Origin: Onchocerca volvulus
Lineage: Eukaryota; Nematoda; Chromadorea; Rhabditida; Onchocercidae
NCBI GenBank assembly: GCA_000499405.2
Contig: HG738138.1
Location: 13,331,208 to 13,395,207 of the forward strand
Direction: 5' to 3'
Length of the DNA stretch: 64,000 nt
The notes under the pieces are model-generated. The model did not search any database. It was not told the DNA's origin and was given only the letters and a program-made list of their open reading frames with translations. Shown here in pieces: positions 13,101-25,350 of this stretch (the first letter of the stretch is position 1; each line of letters opens with the position of its first letter). The translations under genes and the position numbers were made by a program.

Positions 13101-16100
13101 TCATAAAACAATCGAACGCGCGATCAACATTACCAATGCACTCAGAACACCTGCAACGGATCATATCCTCATTTTCATAAAAAAATTTTTAAATGATTAA
13201 AAAGGGCATTAATCACCAGGACGAAGTAACCATTATTCAGCTGATACAATTAGCCTCTTTAGGGAGGCAGCTGCCCATATTTGATATGCAGTTGTAGCAC
13301 AATCAAGTAATGTAGCACATTTAATAAATAGATCTAACTGTTCCTACGATCTTATCTAAAATTAGAGCCATCTTCTCGAATTTGGAAGGAAAAAAACGGA
13401 ATTAATCTGAGGAAAAAAACAACAAAGAAAAAAGACTGTTACCCGTAACAGGCAAAGTGACAAGCCAGGATAACGATATATTCCGGAAAGTTGACCACTT
13501 CACCGAACCACTTGCCTGTACCACACCCACTGCTACCACACTGCCAACCTGAATATTACAATGTTTGTAAGAATAATTCACGTGCTTTACATTCTAAGAA
13601 GTTATAACTAAAGGATTTGATTTACTTTAATACACAAATTGAAAATGATAAGAAGCAGCATCACAGCATCATATTATCCTGGATCTATGCATCTATGAGA
13701 CCAATTTGTGAAAACTTCAAAGACTGGTAGCGACAAAAAATAAAACAAATGAAACCTTGCACTGTGTGGAGCTTACTGGAAGACCAAATTTGCTTGAAGC
13801 TAATACTGTAATAGCAGCACCAAATTCGATTGCAAAACCACTGAAATTAAAATTCAAGCTGAAGATTTAAAAGAATGACGTGGAAATAATGAAATATTTT
13901 CAATTCATAAAAAATACGAAAACTGCAAGAAATGCAATGTTAGTTAGTCGCATTATACAATATTTGATCAGTGAAAGAGCTCTCTTCCTACCTTGGCGGT
14001 GTGATTTTGGTGAGGTTCTCACCAACCGTATAAATAACTCGATGTCCCAATACCCAGAGACCAACACACATGCCACCAGCGCCATAAAGCAGAAGCCAAA
14101 CAGGTGTTGTGGATCGTTGCATCACCGAATTCTCCTTGTAAATGGCATACAGTGACACAAGAGGGGCAATTGCATTGCTAAATATTAAATTTCCTAAATG
14201 AAGTCACAACAGTTGGAAATACGAAACTTCAACTTTTTACAAATAGAACTATTAAATTTTCGATTTTATGAGTCGAAAATTACTCAATGAAAACTTCACA
14301 AACAATAAACAAGTTTTGAAGAAAGATTGCATTTGTTAATTGAGTTATATAATATTTAATAAACAATTAGCAGTTGTTTACTGAAATGAATCTTTCGACA
14401 CTCAGAACAATACAAAAATCTTAGTTGAAATGCTCATACCTTACATCATTGCCACCGTGAGCGAAACCTGCGAAACAAGCTGTGAGCACCTGAAGGAAAC
14501 TGAACAACCGAGATGCTTGCGGATCTTCCGGTTTGGAAGAACGAAAGAAGGTTTCGATGCTTCTCGTAGGTCGCACCATATTCGTACCCAAACCGTGATG
14601 TCCATCAGTGTTACTTGCTTGCAGATTGCTAAATACCACCGCACTTTTCCCCTCAACCGTAGTCACATTAGTATTGCCATTATTATTATTGTTGAACAAA
14701 TCAACAGATATTTCAGCTAGTTGTTGTTCTCTGCTGTTAGTTGGTCCCAATGTTCGATGTTTTCCGTCTCCATGGTGCAGCAGGGAACGTGCATCTGAAA
14801 TAACAGTTTGTCCGAATCGAACAACTATTTCAGAGTTAAGTCTAATATAAATAAAAATTAATTCCTCCCTTACATGAACATAATTTTCTTCAGTTCTTCG
14901 GCTTCAATAGATCGCATTCCCTTCGCTGTTAAATCAAATCTGTCCATTTCTTTCAAGCTTGATCGATAAACCGGCTGAAGTCTCATCCATACAAAAATAG
15001 AAATCCATCAGACAACACTTAAACTTCATCTCACATCTTCATCGATTTTAAATGATCACATTCGATTTTCTTATTCTCACTCAGCCTTCCTTTTGTCCAA
15101 TTTTTGACTATCAAAAGTTCTCTCTAACTCCCACAGTCTAGATAGGAAAAGAAATTATAACTTGGAAATTGACCCAAGTTATCTTGTGATAATCCAAAAT
15201 TGGGGAATTAAGCAAATAAAGAAATGACTAAGCTTTCACGCAGTTTTTATTAACAACAAAATGATTCAAAAAATCTCAGATATTGATTCGCACAAAAACC
15301 TGATCCATCTTTGACTAGACTATCGATCACTGTTTTTGCAGAAAATTACTTTAAACATGCAGAGAATCTTATACGAAGTTTATGCATCACTTTAATTTCC
15401 ATACAAAATCTAAAAAAAAAATATCTGATTCGCAATACTTGGCTGAATGCGCTTCTTAGAGAGCAAAAAACTAAGTAAAGCACAATGGAAAAATTATCGA
15501 GAATTACAACTTCAATATTATATCTGCAAAAAACTACTATTGAAAAGTTAAAGGGAAGATATAATCTGCCATTATTTTATAACGACACTGCTACATCTTA
15601 AGATTTTTTTCCTTTTAAAATTTTTACATATTAGCTTATCAATTGCATATAACAACTAACGAGTATTCAGTAGAGGAAAGCACTGATGGAGAGCACAGAA
15701 AAATTTTTCGGATAATTTTAAAGATATTATCATTAAAGTAACTCATTTGGCATATTCATATTTTAAACCTAGGACCTTACACAAAATTTTGAATCTTGTT
15801 TAAAAAATATGCTTGTATACATTACGTCCCTATGGATACTTTGAAACATTGTTTTAGCATAGACAATTAACGATGTGAATAGTTGAAGACCTATTACTTC
15901 TGGAAAATTTCGAATGGAAACACGGTTAAGAAATCATCTAGAATCTAAAAGAAAACTTTTAGATCATTCGACTCACTCACTCTGTGACTTAGTGACATTT
16001 CGTTCAAGTGTAGTTGTACTTGAGGCAGGCGCTTTCAATTCTAAAACATAACTTTTGCATGCACTTACTTATTTCCCAAATCGCATAATCTACATCTATT

Positions 16101-18479
16101 CATGGAAAAGCAACACTGTTATTGAATAATAGCATAATCTTATCTTATACTTCATGTTAATTCATTTCCAAAAATAAAATTCATTCCTTTTGTCATTGAC
16201 AACTTTGAAATGATTTATTCGTGCATCCTAAAGTTTGGTATTGCCGTGTCTTCAACTAACTCACAGTAGTAGAACGGCAAAAAAGGAATTATGTCAAGAA
16301 GATGAATTAGAGTTTCGCAAAAGAATATAAATACGTGGATAACAGGAAAATTGTCAAAGTATTACACATTGGTTCAAAAATTTCAAAAATGTTCAAGGCT
16401 GAAATGAATGAGTAAAATGAATGCAGAACTCTTCAAAAAAAAAGGCAAAGAATTCATGATCCTTCTTTTCTTTCTTCAATCCTAACTTTCTCATTCAAAA
16501 ATGTGTATTTTGTACAAAAATTTTTGTATGCTAAACGATGAATATTCAAGCTCTCGAGAAACAGAATGCTTAAACGGGTACAATAATAATATTTGAAAAT
16601 TCAATTGCATTACCCTGATTTATATTTGCTCGTAAAAAAAGCGCCTTACCTAAAATGCGTTTTTTTAGCTGCGGCCCCAAAATAAAATGCACGAGCAATG
16701 CAACGACTGTTGCTGCACCAAATGTTATTACCAGAACAGCCCATAACGGTATCTTGTCGAAGCCCAAAACTGCAAAACTTATCACTTGCAAAATTTATCA
16801 TTTTCAATTCAACATAATATCTGTAAGCAGCGATCTACTGCAAATGATTTACTTTTCAATAGATATACAATCACGAAAATTCGAAAAGCCCCTTTTCAAC
16901 AAAATCTTATTCGTGTCAAGAATCTCGTAATGTATAGAAGTATTCATATATTTAGGCAAAATTTAGAAGTTAGTAAAGATCGGAGACACCAAGAAATAAA
17001 AATATGAAGTTGGCCATAATTTGGTGCTTTCCTTGATAACATACATTCGGAACCGTTGTAAATAACGGCAAAAACGTTAACAGCTACGCAGATGAAATAC
17101 AAAATAGGCAGAAGAATTAGGCCACAATGTAGAGGACGTCGACGTCGCAATACAGCATGGTCGATGAAAGAATAAAAAAGAATTGAAACGATGCCCGAAA
17201 GCAATGGTGACAAGAACCATGATATAACTGAAACAGATAACTCAGTAAATGTTGACAGTTCATCAATAAATTTAAAATTAATAGGCTTGGATTTTCAGAC
17301 TAACTCTTTATATTTTTAAAGATTTTACTTTAAAAAAAAAAAAAATTGACAGCATTCAAATTATGATCTCAATTTGGCAAGCGGTATTGAAAATTACTAC
17401 ACGATCTACAATTACTGCAGTTAGTCCTCCAGCTTTATATCCATGTTTCCTGAATGGACCATAGCGTGACTTCATTCGAAACTTATAAATTCGATGTATG
17501 AAAATGAGTCTTGAATTTTGAAATTCAGTTTCTCCTCGAATTGAAAATGTTACCAAACTGTGAGTGGATAATGAAGAAAAAAAAACCAATGACTGGAAAT
17601 TACTTTGGCACAGATGTGGCGTAACTCACATATGCGGATGACTGGCCACCAGCGTATTCCTTGCGTACCTCGAGCTAACAAAGAATAACCAAGGGTTGCT
17701 CCGACAATACTATGGGTTGTTGATACTGGTAGTTTCAAAAACGTCGCTATAAGTAGCCACGCACCACAACCTGCAAAATTCTTTCAATGTTTTAGTTTTA
17801 TAAAACTTCATTTTTTAATTCCGCTTGAAAGAAAGAAATTATGATTTCTACAATGCAATGTCTGAAAAAAAAAGTTTGTTAAAAGTAGCTGTGCCCTTAA
17901 AAGGACACTCAAGGTACTGACCAATGTCTCCATGTAAGTTTACGGCAAATTAATGGGAGCAAAAACTCCGGATTCATAAAATCTAGAAGCTCAAAAGTTT
18001 ATAAAATATTTATCTCTACCTGACAGTACAGAAATTTGGCCAAGCATAAGCTCATTTTCGCTACCATTGTAAACAGCCAAATCAATGACGCCTTTTCGCA
18101 TTGTATCAGTGACCTGGTATCCCAATAAAGTTGCTCCAAGAGTTTCAAAAATGGAGGCTAGTAAATAAGCTTGCTGGAGCGTAAGCACCTGAAATCAAGC
18201 TTATCAAACTGACTGGCATTACTATTTCAAACCATTTTCGGTATTACTTCTCTTTTACTTTATATACGAAATTAACTATCTTACTTTTTCTTGGAATTCA
18301 ATTGCCCAAATCCCTAAATTCTTCTAGAATCTCCAACAAACCTTGCTTCCAACGCTCGTCCCGAAAGAATTTGCTGTATCATTGGCACCGATCGCAAATG
18401 CAAGTATTGAGGCAATGAAGAAGCCAATGATGATCGCCCAGAACATCTCATCTTGGAATGCTTCTACTGCTTCTCGCAT
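13101..18479 (-). CDS. SLC20A: PiT-type (SLC20) sodium/phosphate symporter, about 13 exons, about 602 aa
   Basis: PiT proteins import phosphate with sodium across the plasma membrane. Proposed minus-strand exons: 18342-18479, 18020-18188, 17630-17770, 17045-17227, 16650-16769, 15977-16040, 15081-15137, 14874-14981, 14440-14841, 13992-14177, 13756-13840, 13443-13548, 13101-13150. Together they keep phase and give 603 codons; human PiT1 and PiT2 have 679 and 652 aa. The N-terminal half has [15 protein letters not shown] and [17 protein letters not shown]. After a hydrophilic loop the C-terminal half has [18 protein letters not shown] and [18 protein letters not shown], the paired family signatures. 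The start ATG is preceded by an in-frame stop. The loop exons (15081-16040) and the 14974/14981 acceptor are least certain. Joining 14874 to 14841 needs a 32-base intron. Confidence 0.9.
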
Positions 18480-21400
18480 TGCACACTTTTTCAGCAAAAT
18501 GAATGATGTGAATTCAGTTCAAATTTTTTAAATTTTCTTTTTTTTTTTTCAATAAAAATTCGATTAACAATATTGATAGAATGGGAGAGATAGCAACAAC
18601 TACAAGGCACCGGTTGCAGTAATTTAAAATTAATTTGCTGGGTAAACAGGCGATGCGCCTAACAGACGCAATTTCCACGTAAAGTAGCGTACGTTCTTTA
18701 TAGTCAAGCTTCTCCGACTCGTACCCCTGTAAACATAAGGATCAAATTTAATTTTTATTTCATACCTGTGTGATGACGATTTTAATATAGAACTAATTAT
18801 TAAGATGGATATAATTTCGTATGTTAAAAATGAGGAGTGTAAAATACAGTAGTCCTGATAGAAAAAAGTACTAACAAGGAAATATTTGCAAACAATTTTA
18901 TGAGACATAAGACGATGCTTCAAGGAACTATTAAGTAGTGGGCTGAATATGAAGTAAAATTTGTACGAAATATCCACGGCATTTCAGCAGTGAACGAAAT
19001 ACAATTCTGATGAATTATCCTTAATAATTTAACTCTAAAGAGGCTATAAAATGACGCGAAAAAATCCTAAATATTTTCAGAAGGATAATTTGTATTGCTT
19101 TAAAATGATGTTAAATGAAAAAAATAAAGGCTGTATGCGAGAGAGGCAGCGCAATAAAAAATTGTGACACTGAGCAAGAACTATGAATCCCAAAATGAAA
19201 GTGGAAAGTTGTGACAAAAATGTTGCAAAAATGGAGTTCAAAGAACAAGCAATCAAATGATGAAAGTAATAAACCAAAAAAAAAAAAGTAACATCATCAA
19301 TTACGGTTTGAAGAGACTAGACAAGCTAGTTTAACGTTCCTCATCAACATAACTTATAAGTTAATAAGCCAAATAAATATAAACATGACATGCAGCAAAA
19401 CAAAGCTGCCGCTTCATGTTATTATTCTGTAGATTTACGACGAGGCAAAAATACGATTTGTGTCATATGATGTAATGTCTGTCGAATGATGAAATAATTA
19501 TATCGAAAAACAAGTGGCAGACGCGCCAAACTAAGGATTATCAGTGGTGCTAAAGACAAACTTGGGAACAGGGGGAAAGAAAACGGAGAAACGACGGTAT
19601 CAATAACGCGACACTAAGATTGATTTGATTCGATTTCACTTAGTTGATGGATTATCAGTTGGTTTCTTTTTTTTACTGCGCAGTTCAATCATTGCAATTC
19701 CAACAAGAAACGATCAGATTCAGTAAACTAACTGTACCGTAACCAACAATTAATTCGTATCATCGTAAAAAAGACATTTTAACTATACAGGAATTTTCAT
19801 TTCTTCAGCGAAAAATGAGATCAGAAAATAATAAAGTAGAGAAGAGTTTGATTTAAAGTTTTCAAATCAACTAAGTAGATGGAATCTTCCATTGCGTGCC
19901 TACATCTTTGCCATTGTCATCGTGAAAACCAACTTTAAATTAAATTTTATGAAAATGATAGAAATGCACAAACAATAATATATTCTGAAGGAGATATTCT
20001 AACTAATCATTAAGGACATCATGCATACAAAATTTACGAAATTTCCAAGCATTCAAAACATAATTTCAAGTTATAATATCGGACTCAAAACTCAATTTAC
20101 ATAGAGGAAACAGTGATCAGATTCGTCATCATTAATTTGTCAGCCTTTATTACTAATTTGTCAGTGTGTTCACTAGCAATCACACAACCATTGACTCCTT
20201 ATCAACAACATATCAGAATCTCATTACGACTGATCTATCAGTGCCATTTCCTGTTGTCCTTCCAATAAGTCAACCATTCTAGTATACTCATACTACCTTA
20301 TAAGTGCTATGCAGATGATATTTTTCCATCTTTTATTTGTAGTAAAACAGGAAAAAAAAAAAAAAAAAACAATATACAGGAAAGCGTATCTTGTCAACAT
20401 TTTATCGGTTCTCTTTAGAAAAAGTACTGTATCAAAACGATGGTAATGATTCATAATCAACAATCTGCCAACACATGATATTATCAAATAATCAGCAATC
20501 CAAATCTTCCCCTAGTGTATTCGTTGACAAACGGTAGCAAATTTGCTCATTACCACATTTTAAATGCACGGCGATGATGGCAAAACCGGATTAATGATGA
20601 GTGATTAAAAAATATTCGGAACACAGCCTTCTGCCTGCAAATTAGCAGCAACGACAACATTTTAACATAATGCTGCCATCGAATCAATTAAAATGGAGTG
20701 AAATGACATCGCTAAAAGTGCTAATAATGAAGCAAGGAAGAAAGCAAAGGCTGATGAGCAGAAATAGTGGAAAGAAAAGAAAATGAAAAGGAAGTGAAGA
20801 TGCTTATCTATTAAAAAAGAAGAATTATAACACCAGTTAGGCGCACTTCTGTTTAGAAAGTCTTCTTCTGCACACTTCGTATCTACAGTTCTTGGAGGTA
20901 AGTGTGAAAAGCTTGATGACCACAACGTTTTAATAGACGAATAGATGAATCAATGAAATATATAAATTACATCAAGTCCTAAGTACCTACAATATTTCAT
21001 GATGGAGATAGGGAATTATAGAACTTATGGAAAAAAAAAAAAACGAATCTGTATTGCAGGATATCTACAGTGATAGATCCACCGACAGGTGTTAGCAGTA
21101 CAACTTTAATAAGGAAGCAGTCCTAAGATACATCCCATTTACAATCCTGAACACATCTACAAATGTGAGCAAGCCCGATTTTTTTCTTCTGGATTTAGCC
21201 AAATGCATCCTTAGTAACAAAAGCACAAAGATCGTGATTAGCAATCGAAGTTCCAGCACCTAACAAATTTTACAAAAAATGAATTTCAAAATGTCACTGC
21301 AGTAATAGTCACTGAATAAACTTCAATCTGAGGTCTATCAAGCCACAAAATCTTGTACTTCTCCAAGAAAAAAGAAATGTTCATTAAACTGGAAGAAATC

Positions 21401-21882
21401 CTTGGCAATACAATGAATCTTATTTTGACTATCCGCTTTCGAAATCATATCTTAAAACTGATCTGATAAGCAAGTACACGACTAATCGCAATTAAAAAGT
21501 CAAAAAAATGATAAAATGTGAGAGAAAGTTCCTTTCCATCCCTCTGACAACACTTCGATTATCCGCTGCTTTAGTTTTTGTTAGCACTACAGTACTAACG
21601 CTTATACCTCGTCATGTTTCTATCCATATACTTACTGTGAATCTCTCAACTTCATTGTAGTTTATCAATCTCGAATCTCGAGATAAGAATGGTAGCAGCA
21701 GCGGCAGCAGCAGAATCACGTAACAAACAGACAACTGCTCATTAATAAGTGCTAATTAGTTAGTAATGTTAGTCTTCAGTTAATACCTAACAACCATTTT
21801 TGCTGCTTTTCAGCAGCGCCCAAAAATTATTGTACGCCCGAAGAGTGCAACACAAGAAAAAAGGAATGAAAGACATTAAATA

Positions 21883-21948
21883 TGGTGTGAGTGGTTGTTG
21901 TATACAGCTGACGGTGCGCTGTATAGAGAAACTACCACTCACACTATC
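21883..21948 (+). ncRNA. MicroRNA-precursor-like hairpin
   Basis: The 66-base segment folds on itself. The outer stem pairs 21883-21896 with 21935-21948, 14 base pairs including one G-U wobble. A T-T mismatch follows, then three pairs, then a small asymmetric loop (21901 against 21927-21930). An inner stem of eight perfect pairs follows (21902-21909 with 21919-21926), closed by a nine-base loop. Arm length, loop size and the mostly perfect stem fit a pre-miRNA. The reverse strand would form a similar fold, so the strand is not proven. I do not recognise a named mature miRNA here. Confidence 0.55.
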
Positions 21949-21962
21949 ACAGATAAGTTGAT

Positions 21963-22026
21963 GACTAGATTGGCTCGCATGCTCACCGAACCGTCATCGT
22001 GAGCTTGCATGCATTAATCTGGTGGA
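21963..22026 (+). ncRNA. Second, weaker microRNA-like hairpin next to the first
   Basis: Pairs seen: 21965-21972 with 22017-22024 (including a G-U pair), 21978-21982 with 22009-22013, and 21983-21987 with 22000-22004. There is a five/three-base internal loop, a four-base bulge and a 12-base terminal loop. The 5' arm starts TGACTAGA at 21963, the seed sequence of the miR-279 / C. elegans miR-44/45/61/247 family as I recall it. In known members that sequence normally sits on the 3' arm, so the family assignment is doubtful. Confidence 0.3.
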
Positions 22027-22352
22027 TTAAGTGGCTCATTAAGTCTTTGCCAACTTACGATGTTAAGCTGTTCCTTAAAATGAACTTTGCAACAAATATA
22101 CAAATGACATCAAGAGAAACAGTATGGTAAATTCGGATACGCAGAATGCTTGATAAAAGTAAACGTCTCGCTTATCCTTTTGTTTCTTATAAAGCATATA
22201 GCCACGTGTAAAAACTTCAGTCAATTAAATTCGGATAAAGAATGGAGATTACAGGAAAAGTTGCAATTGAAAAGCTGTTACAAAGTGGAAATTCGAATCC
22301 AACGAGCTAAAATATAAAGGATTAGGGAGATGCCTGTAATGTTTTGACAAAC

Positions 22353-22408
22353 GACACTATCGCAATCTGATATTTCAGCTGACACTATCGCAATCTGATA
22401 GTTCAGTC
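22353..22408. repeat. 28-base tandem duplication
   Basis: The unit at 22353-22380 begins GACACTATCGCAATCTGATA and ends TTCAGCT. It is repeated directly at 22381-22408 with a few changes near its 3' end (TA to GT-type differences). Nothing nearby suggests a function. Confidence 0.8.
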
Positions 22409-23319
22409 TAAAGAGCAGTCCAGTTAGTACCAGCACTCCGAACAATTCTTCCAAGTTTACTTATTGGGTTAAGAAGATATTTAAGGGAAATAGATGACAA
22501 CTAGATTCGAAAGATCGATCATCTATTCCGACGGAACTGAAGATTCTGACTTGAAGAGTCAAAGCAGGTAGAAGTGTAGAAAGCATTCTCATCCATATAT
22601 ACAGCCTACATATCATTGGCGGATGGAAAAAAATAAATTGAGCAGTTGCTGATTTATTACACTCATAACGAGTTCCTAAATTTATCCAGAAAAGTGAAAC
22701 TGGAAATCCTGCTAAATCTAAATCAGCAATACCAAATGTCTCTTAGAATCCAGTTATCTAGAATGATTAAAATTCAAGAACTGAAATTAAATCATGTTCC
22801 AAATGCCGAAAAAAAAAGGCAGAGAAACACCAACAAACGAAGCAACCAACCGTGCATGAGGAAATGCTTTTCAATTGATTTTTTTCGTTTTTTCTTTCAA
22901 TTCAATTAAAATAGATCGAAGAAATGGGAAGAGAAAAAGGAAAGAGAGGGAGGAAGTCAATAAGGAGAGACGGACTGATAAATGGTTGGGAGAAAGAAGA
23001 GGAGATAACAGGAAGGCCATAGTTGACAGTGACGAAAGTGGTGGATGAATCGATCCTCGGTTGGATGCGATGATGAATTCCAGCAGCTACTGCTTGATTT
23101 CCGTTACACATCTGCAATGTGAAAGATGTGCAGTGTTGGGAATGGATTTGTTGCAGTAATGCAAGAGAATATTCAGCTTTCTTGCTTAGGATGATGCGTG
23201 CTGCAGGTCTTCAGCTTTCTCTAACATAAAAGTAATCATCTGATTAGTTGTGTAATTTACTCTGGTATTTGCTAATAAATTCAGTTCTCTTACCATTTCT
23301 CCTCTTTCACAATTCATTT

Positions 23320-23352
23320 CACACACACACACATACACACACACACACACAT

Positions 23353-23386
<34 letters not shown>

Positions 23387-23400
23387 GCACACACACACAC
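23320..23400. repeat. CA/GT microsatellite
   Basis: About 80 bases of mostly perfect (CA)n are interrupted by a few TA and CG steps. Reading through it creates artificial Cys/Val-rich open frames on the minus strand. It is likely to be polymorphic. Confidence 0.95.
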
Positions 23401-24532
23401 GCCAGTCCTCGCCTATATTGAAAAGGGATATCTGAAATTGAAATTTTGGTGTTGTAAAATTTAGCTTCTTGAAGTAAGTGAATAGAAGCTCGTGAATGAA
23501 TGGTTCGATTATATAATTTGCTGTAAGCAGATTTTTTTTCTTGATACAGCACTGCAAAACTTAGAGCGTTTGGATGTACGCAGTTAAATGTTGATGACAA
23601 TAAAGATTTTTATTTAAAATTTCTTCGGAAATTCCAATTTCCACTTAAAATTTAAGATTCGAGAAATTAGAATGATAAGAAAGTGTAACGAACAAAACAT
23701 TTCTATATGTCACAAACGCCTCTGAAGACATTTCAAGCAAGGGAAAAAAATACTGTATCAAACATTCAAAGGGAAACAGAGAACAAAGAAGAAAAGGCTG
23801 AATGATCAATTTAGACTGATCAAAGTTTCTTCACTTTCGTGAGTCATCCACGAAAAAACTGTTAATTCAGAAAATGTTATTTTCTTGAAATATCTAAACG
23901 ACTTCTGAAACTTCCTAAAACACGTTTAGTGTTTTTCAAACAGTGCTTCAACAGATTGTTGTTTACTTCGTCTCAAGTACTAACTTGAATGTGCGTGAAA
24001 ATGCTTTCGAACAAATGTTGACCACTAAACGTTGCAACTCAACTGAAAATGTCTCTCTCATACAAATATTCTATGCTTCGCGGACAGGTGCTTACATCAA
24101 ATATGGAAGGTTATGAATAATTTGTCTGGAATGCATGACTTAGTAGAATGAATCATTTCATCTTCTTTTTGATTATTTGCACGATGGTGAATCATTTTCT
24201 GGATCGCTTGAACGATCTTTTGGTCTTTTGTTTTTTTTGCAGTATCATCCAAATGAAGCATAATTATCATTTTTTGGTCAACACTTTATCTCGAATGGGA
24301 ATTCACTCTGAGTGATTTGTGTGATTTTAAAAAAATGTGGAAATGAACTCTAAGAAGCTACTGGAATTCGAAGAAATCAAAAAAATTTTTACCACATCGT
24401 TGCTGTTGAGATAAAAGTCGTTCAGGTTAATCTATATATTTTCCATGTTTGCTGAGATGAGACACGAAAATCCGGTGTTGTCTTTTCAAAATGGCGTGTA
24501 TTTGGAATCTAATCAAGCGATACCTCTAAGTC

Positions 24533-24748
24533 ATTAATCACGTTAATTCACTTTGATCACAGTTTCGATTTTTTACGTGGAGTTATCCAGCAGTGCTCTT
24601 GTAATGAATAATCACTAGAACGGTTAGCGATTACCGCCAATTAATAGTGCAAGCGTTCAAATGCGTTTGCTTAAAGCTCCTATCAATTGTATACATCCAC
24701 GTGGCACTTCTGGTACCATTCAGTCGAGGGGCAGATAAATGCACGCTC
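24533..24748 (+). repeat. Dispersed repeat, copy A
   Basis: This roughly 216-base segment is similar along its whole length to 38896-39118 in the same orientation. Shared blocks include CACGTTAATTCACTTTGAT, CAGTTTCGATTTTTTACGTG, CCAGCAGTGCTCTTG, ACTTCTGGTACCA and GGGGCAGATAA. It has no evident coding capacity, terminal inverted repeats or target-site duplication. It is probably a non-autonomous or low-copy repeat family. Confidence 0.85.
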
Positions 24749-25350
24749 CATCACACTGTTTCTGCAGTACATATCTCTATTTTCCCATAGTTAAGTGAGA
24801 CAATCGCGGTAAATTTACATGCGGGCATTGTTTAAACAATTGCATAAGGCAAAGAAAAAAGATTACACTGAGAAATTGATGTATTGGGGTAGTTTGAGAT
24901 GTTCTTCAAATTCTAGCTCATTCGGTGCAGTTTCAGTCAAAACACCAATGCATGCAACGCAATATTCAAGTCCACTCCCGTGCTGACGAAGTAATCAGCA
25001 GTGCAGTAATCTACTTAGTTGCTGAGTACATTCCCATGACAACCGTTCTTATATTCCGCTTCACCTGGCCCTCATCTCTTTACTCTCAACTTTTCCTTCA
25101 AACTTTTTGGAATCTTGTTCATGTTATGTGAAAATACTGATTGATATGTATTCATGTGCGTAAATCTCGTCCCATTAAACATTATGATAAGCCACATATA
25201 TTATCTCGATTGTTGAACGTAATCGAATAAAATTTCGATTCTTTCGACAGGCAAAAATTAATTCATTATTCCAGATAATTCTCTTCAATTAGTCATGGAA
25301 GCATGCTATTTGAATTTATAAATTGAAAAATTTGCTTTTTAAATGAACCC

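Larger units (their letters stand above)
18480..25350. other. Gene-poor intergenic stretch with ncRNA-like hairpins and repeats
   Basis: This region separates the divergent PiT and PTPDC1 genes. I saw no protein-coding exon series. Elements listed separately are two microRNA-like hairpins (21883-21948, 21963-22026), a tandem 28-base duplication (22353-22408), a CA microsatellite (23320-23400) and a dispersed repeat copy (24533-24748). A CAG/CGG-rich triplet patch lies near 21692-21715. Short open frames such as 20662-20925 and 24925-25131 have no family resemblance. Confidence 0.45.

Noticed and set aside
13233..13340. Short open frame in the last PiT intron with [16 protein letters not shown] composition
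   Set aside because: Tried as the final PiT exon, but the exon at 13101-13150 fits phase, hydrophobic helix and acceptor much better.
23186..23600. Cys/Val-rich minus-strand open frames
   Set aside because: They are translations of the CA microsatellite.
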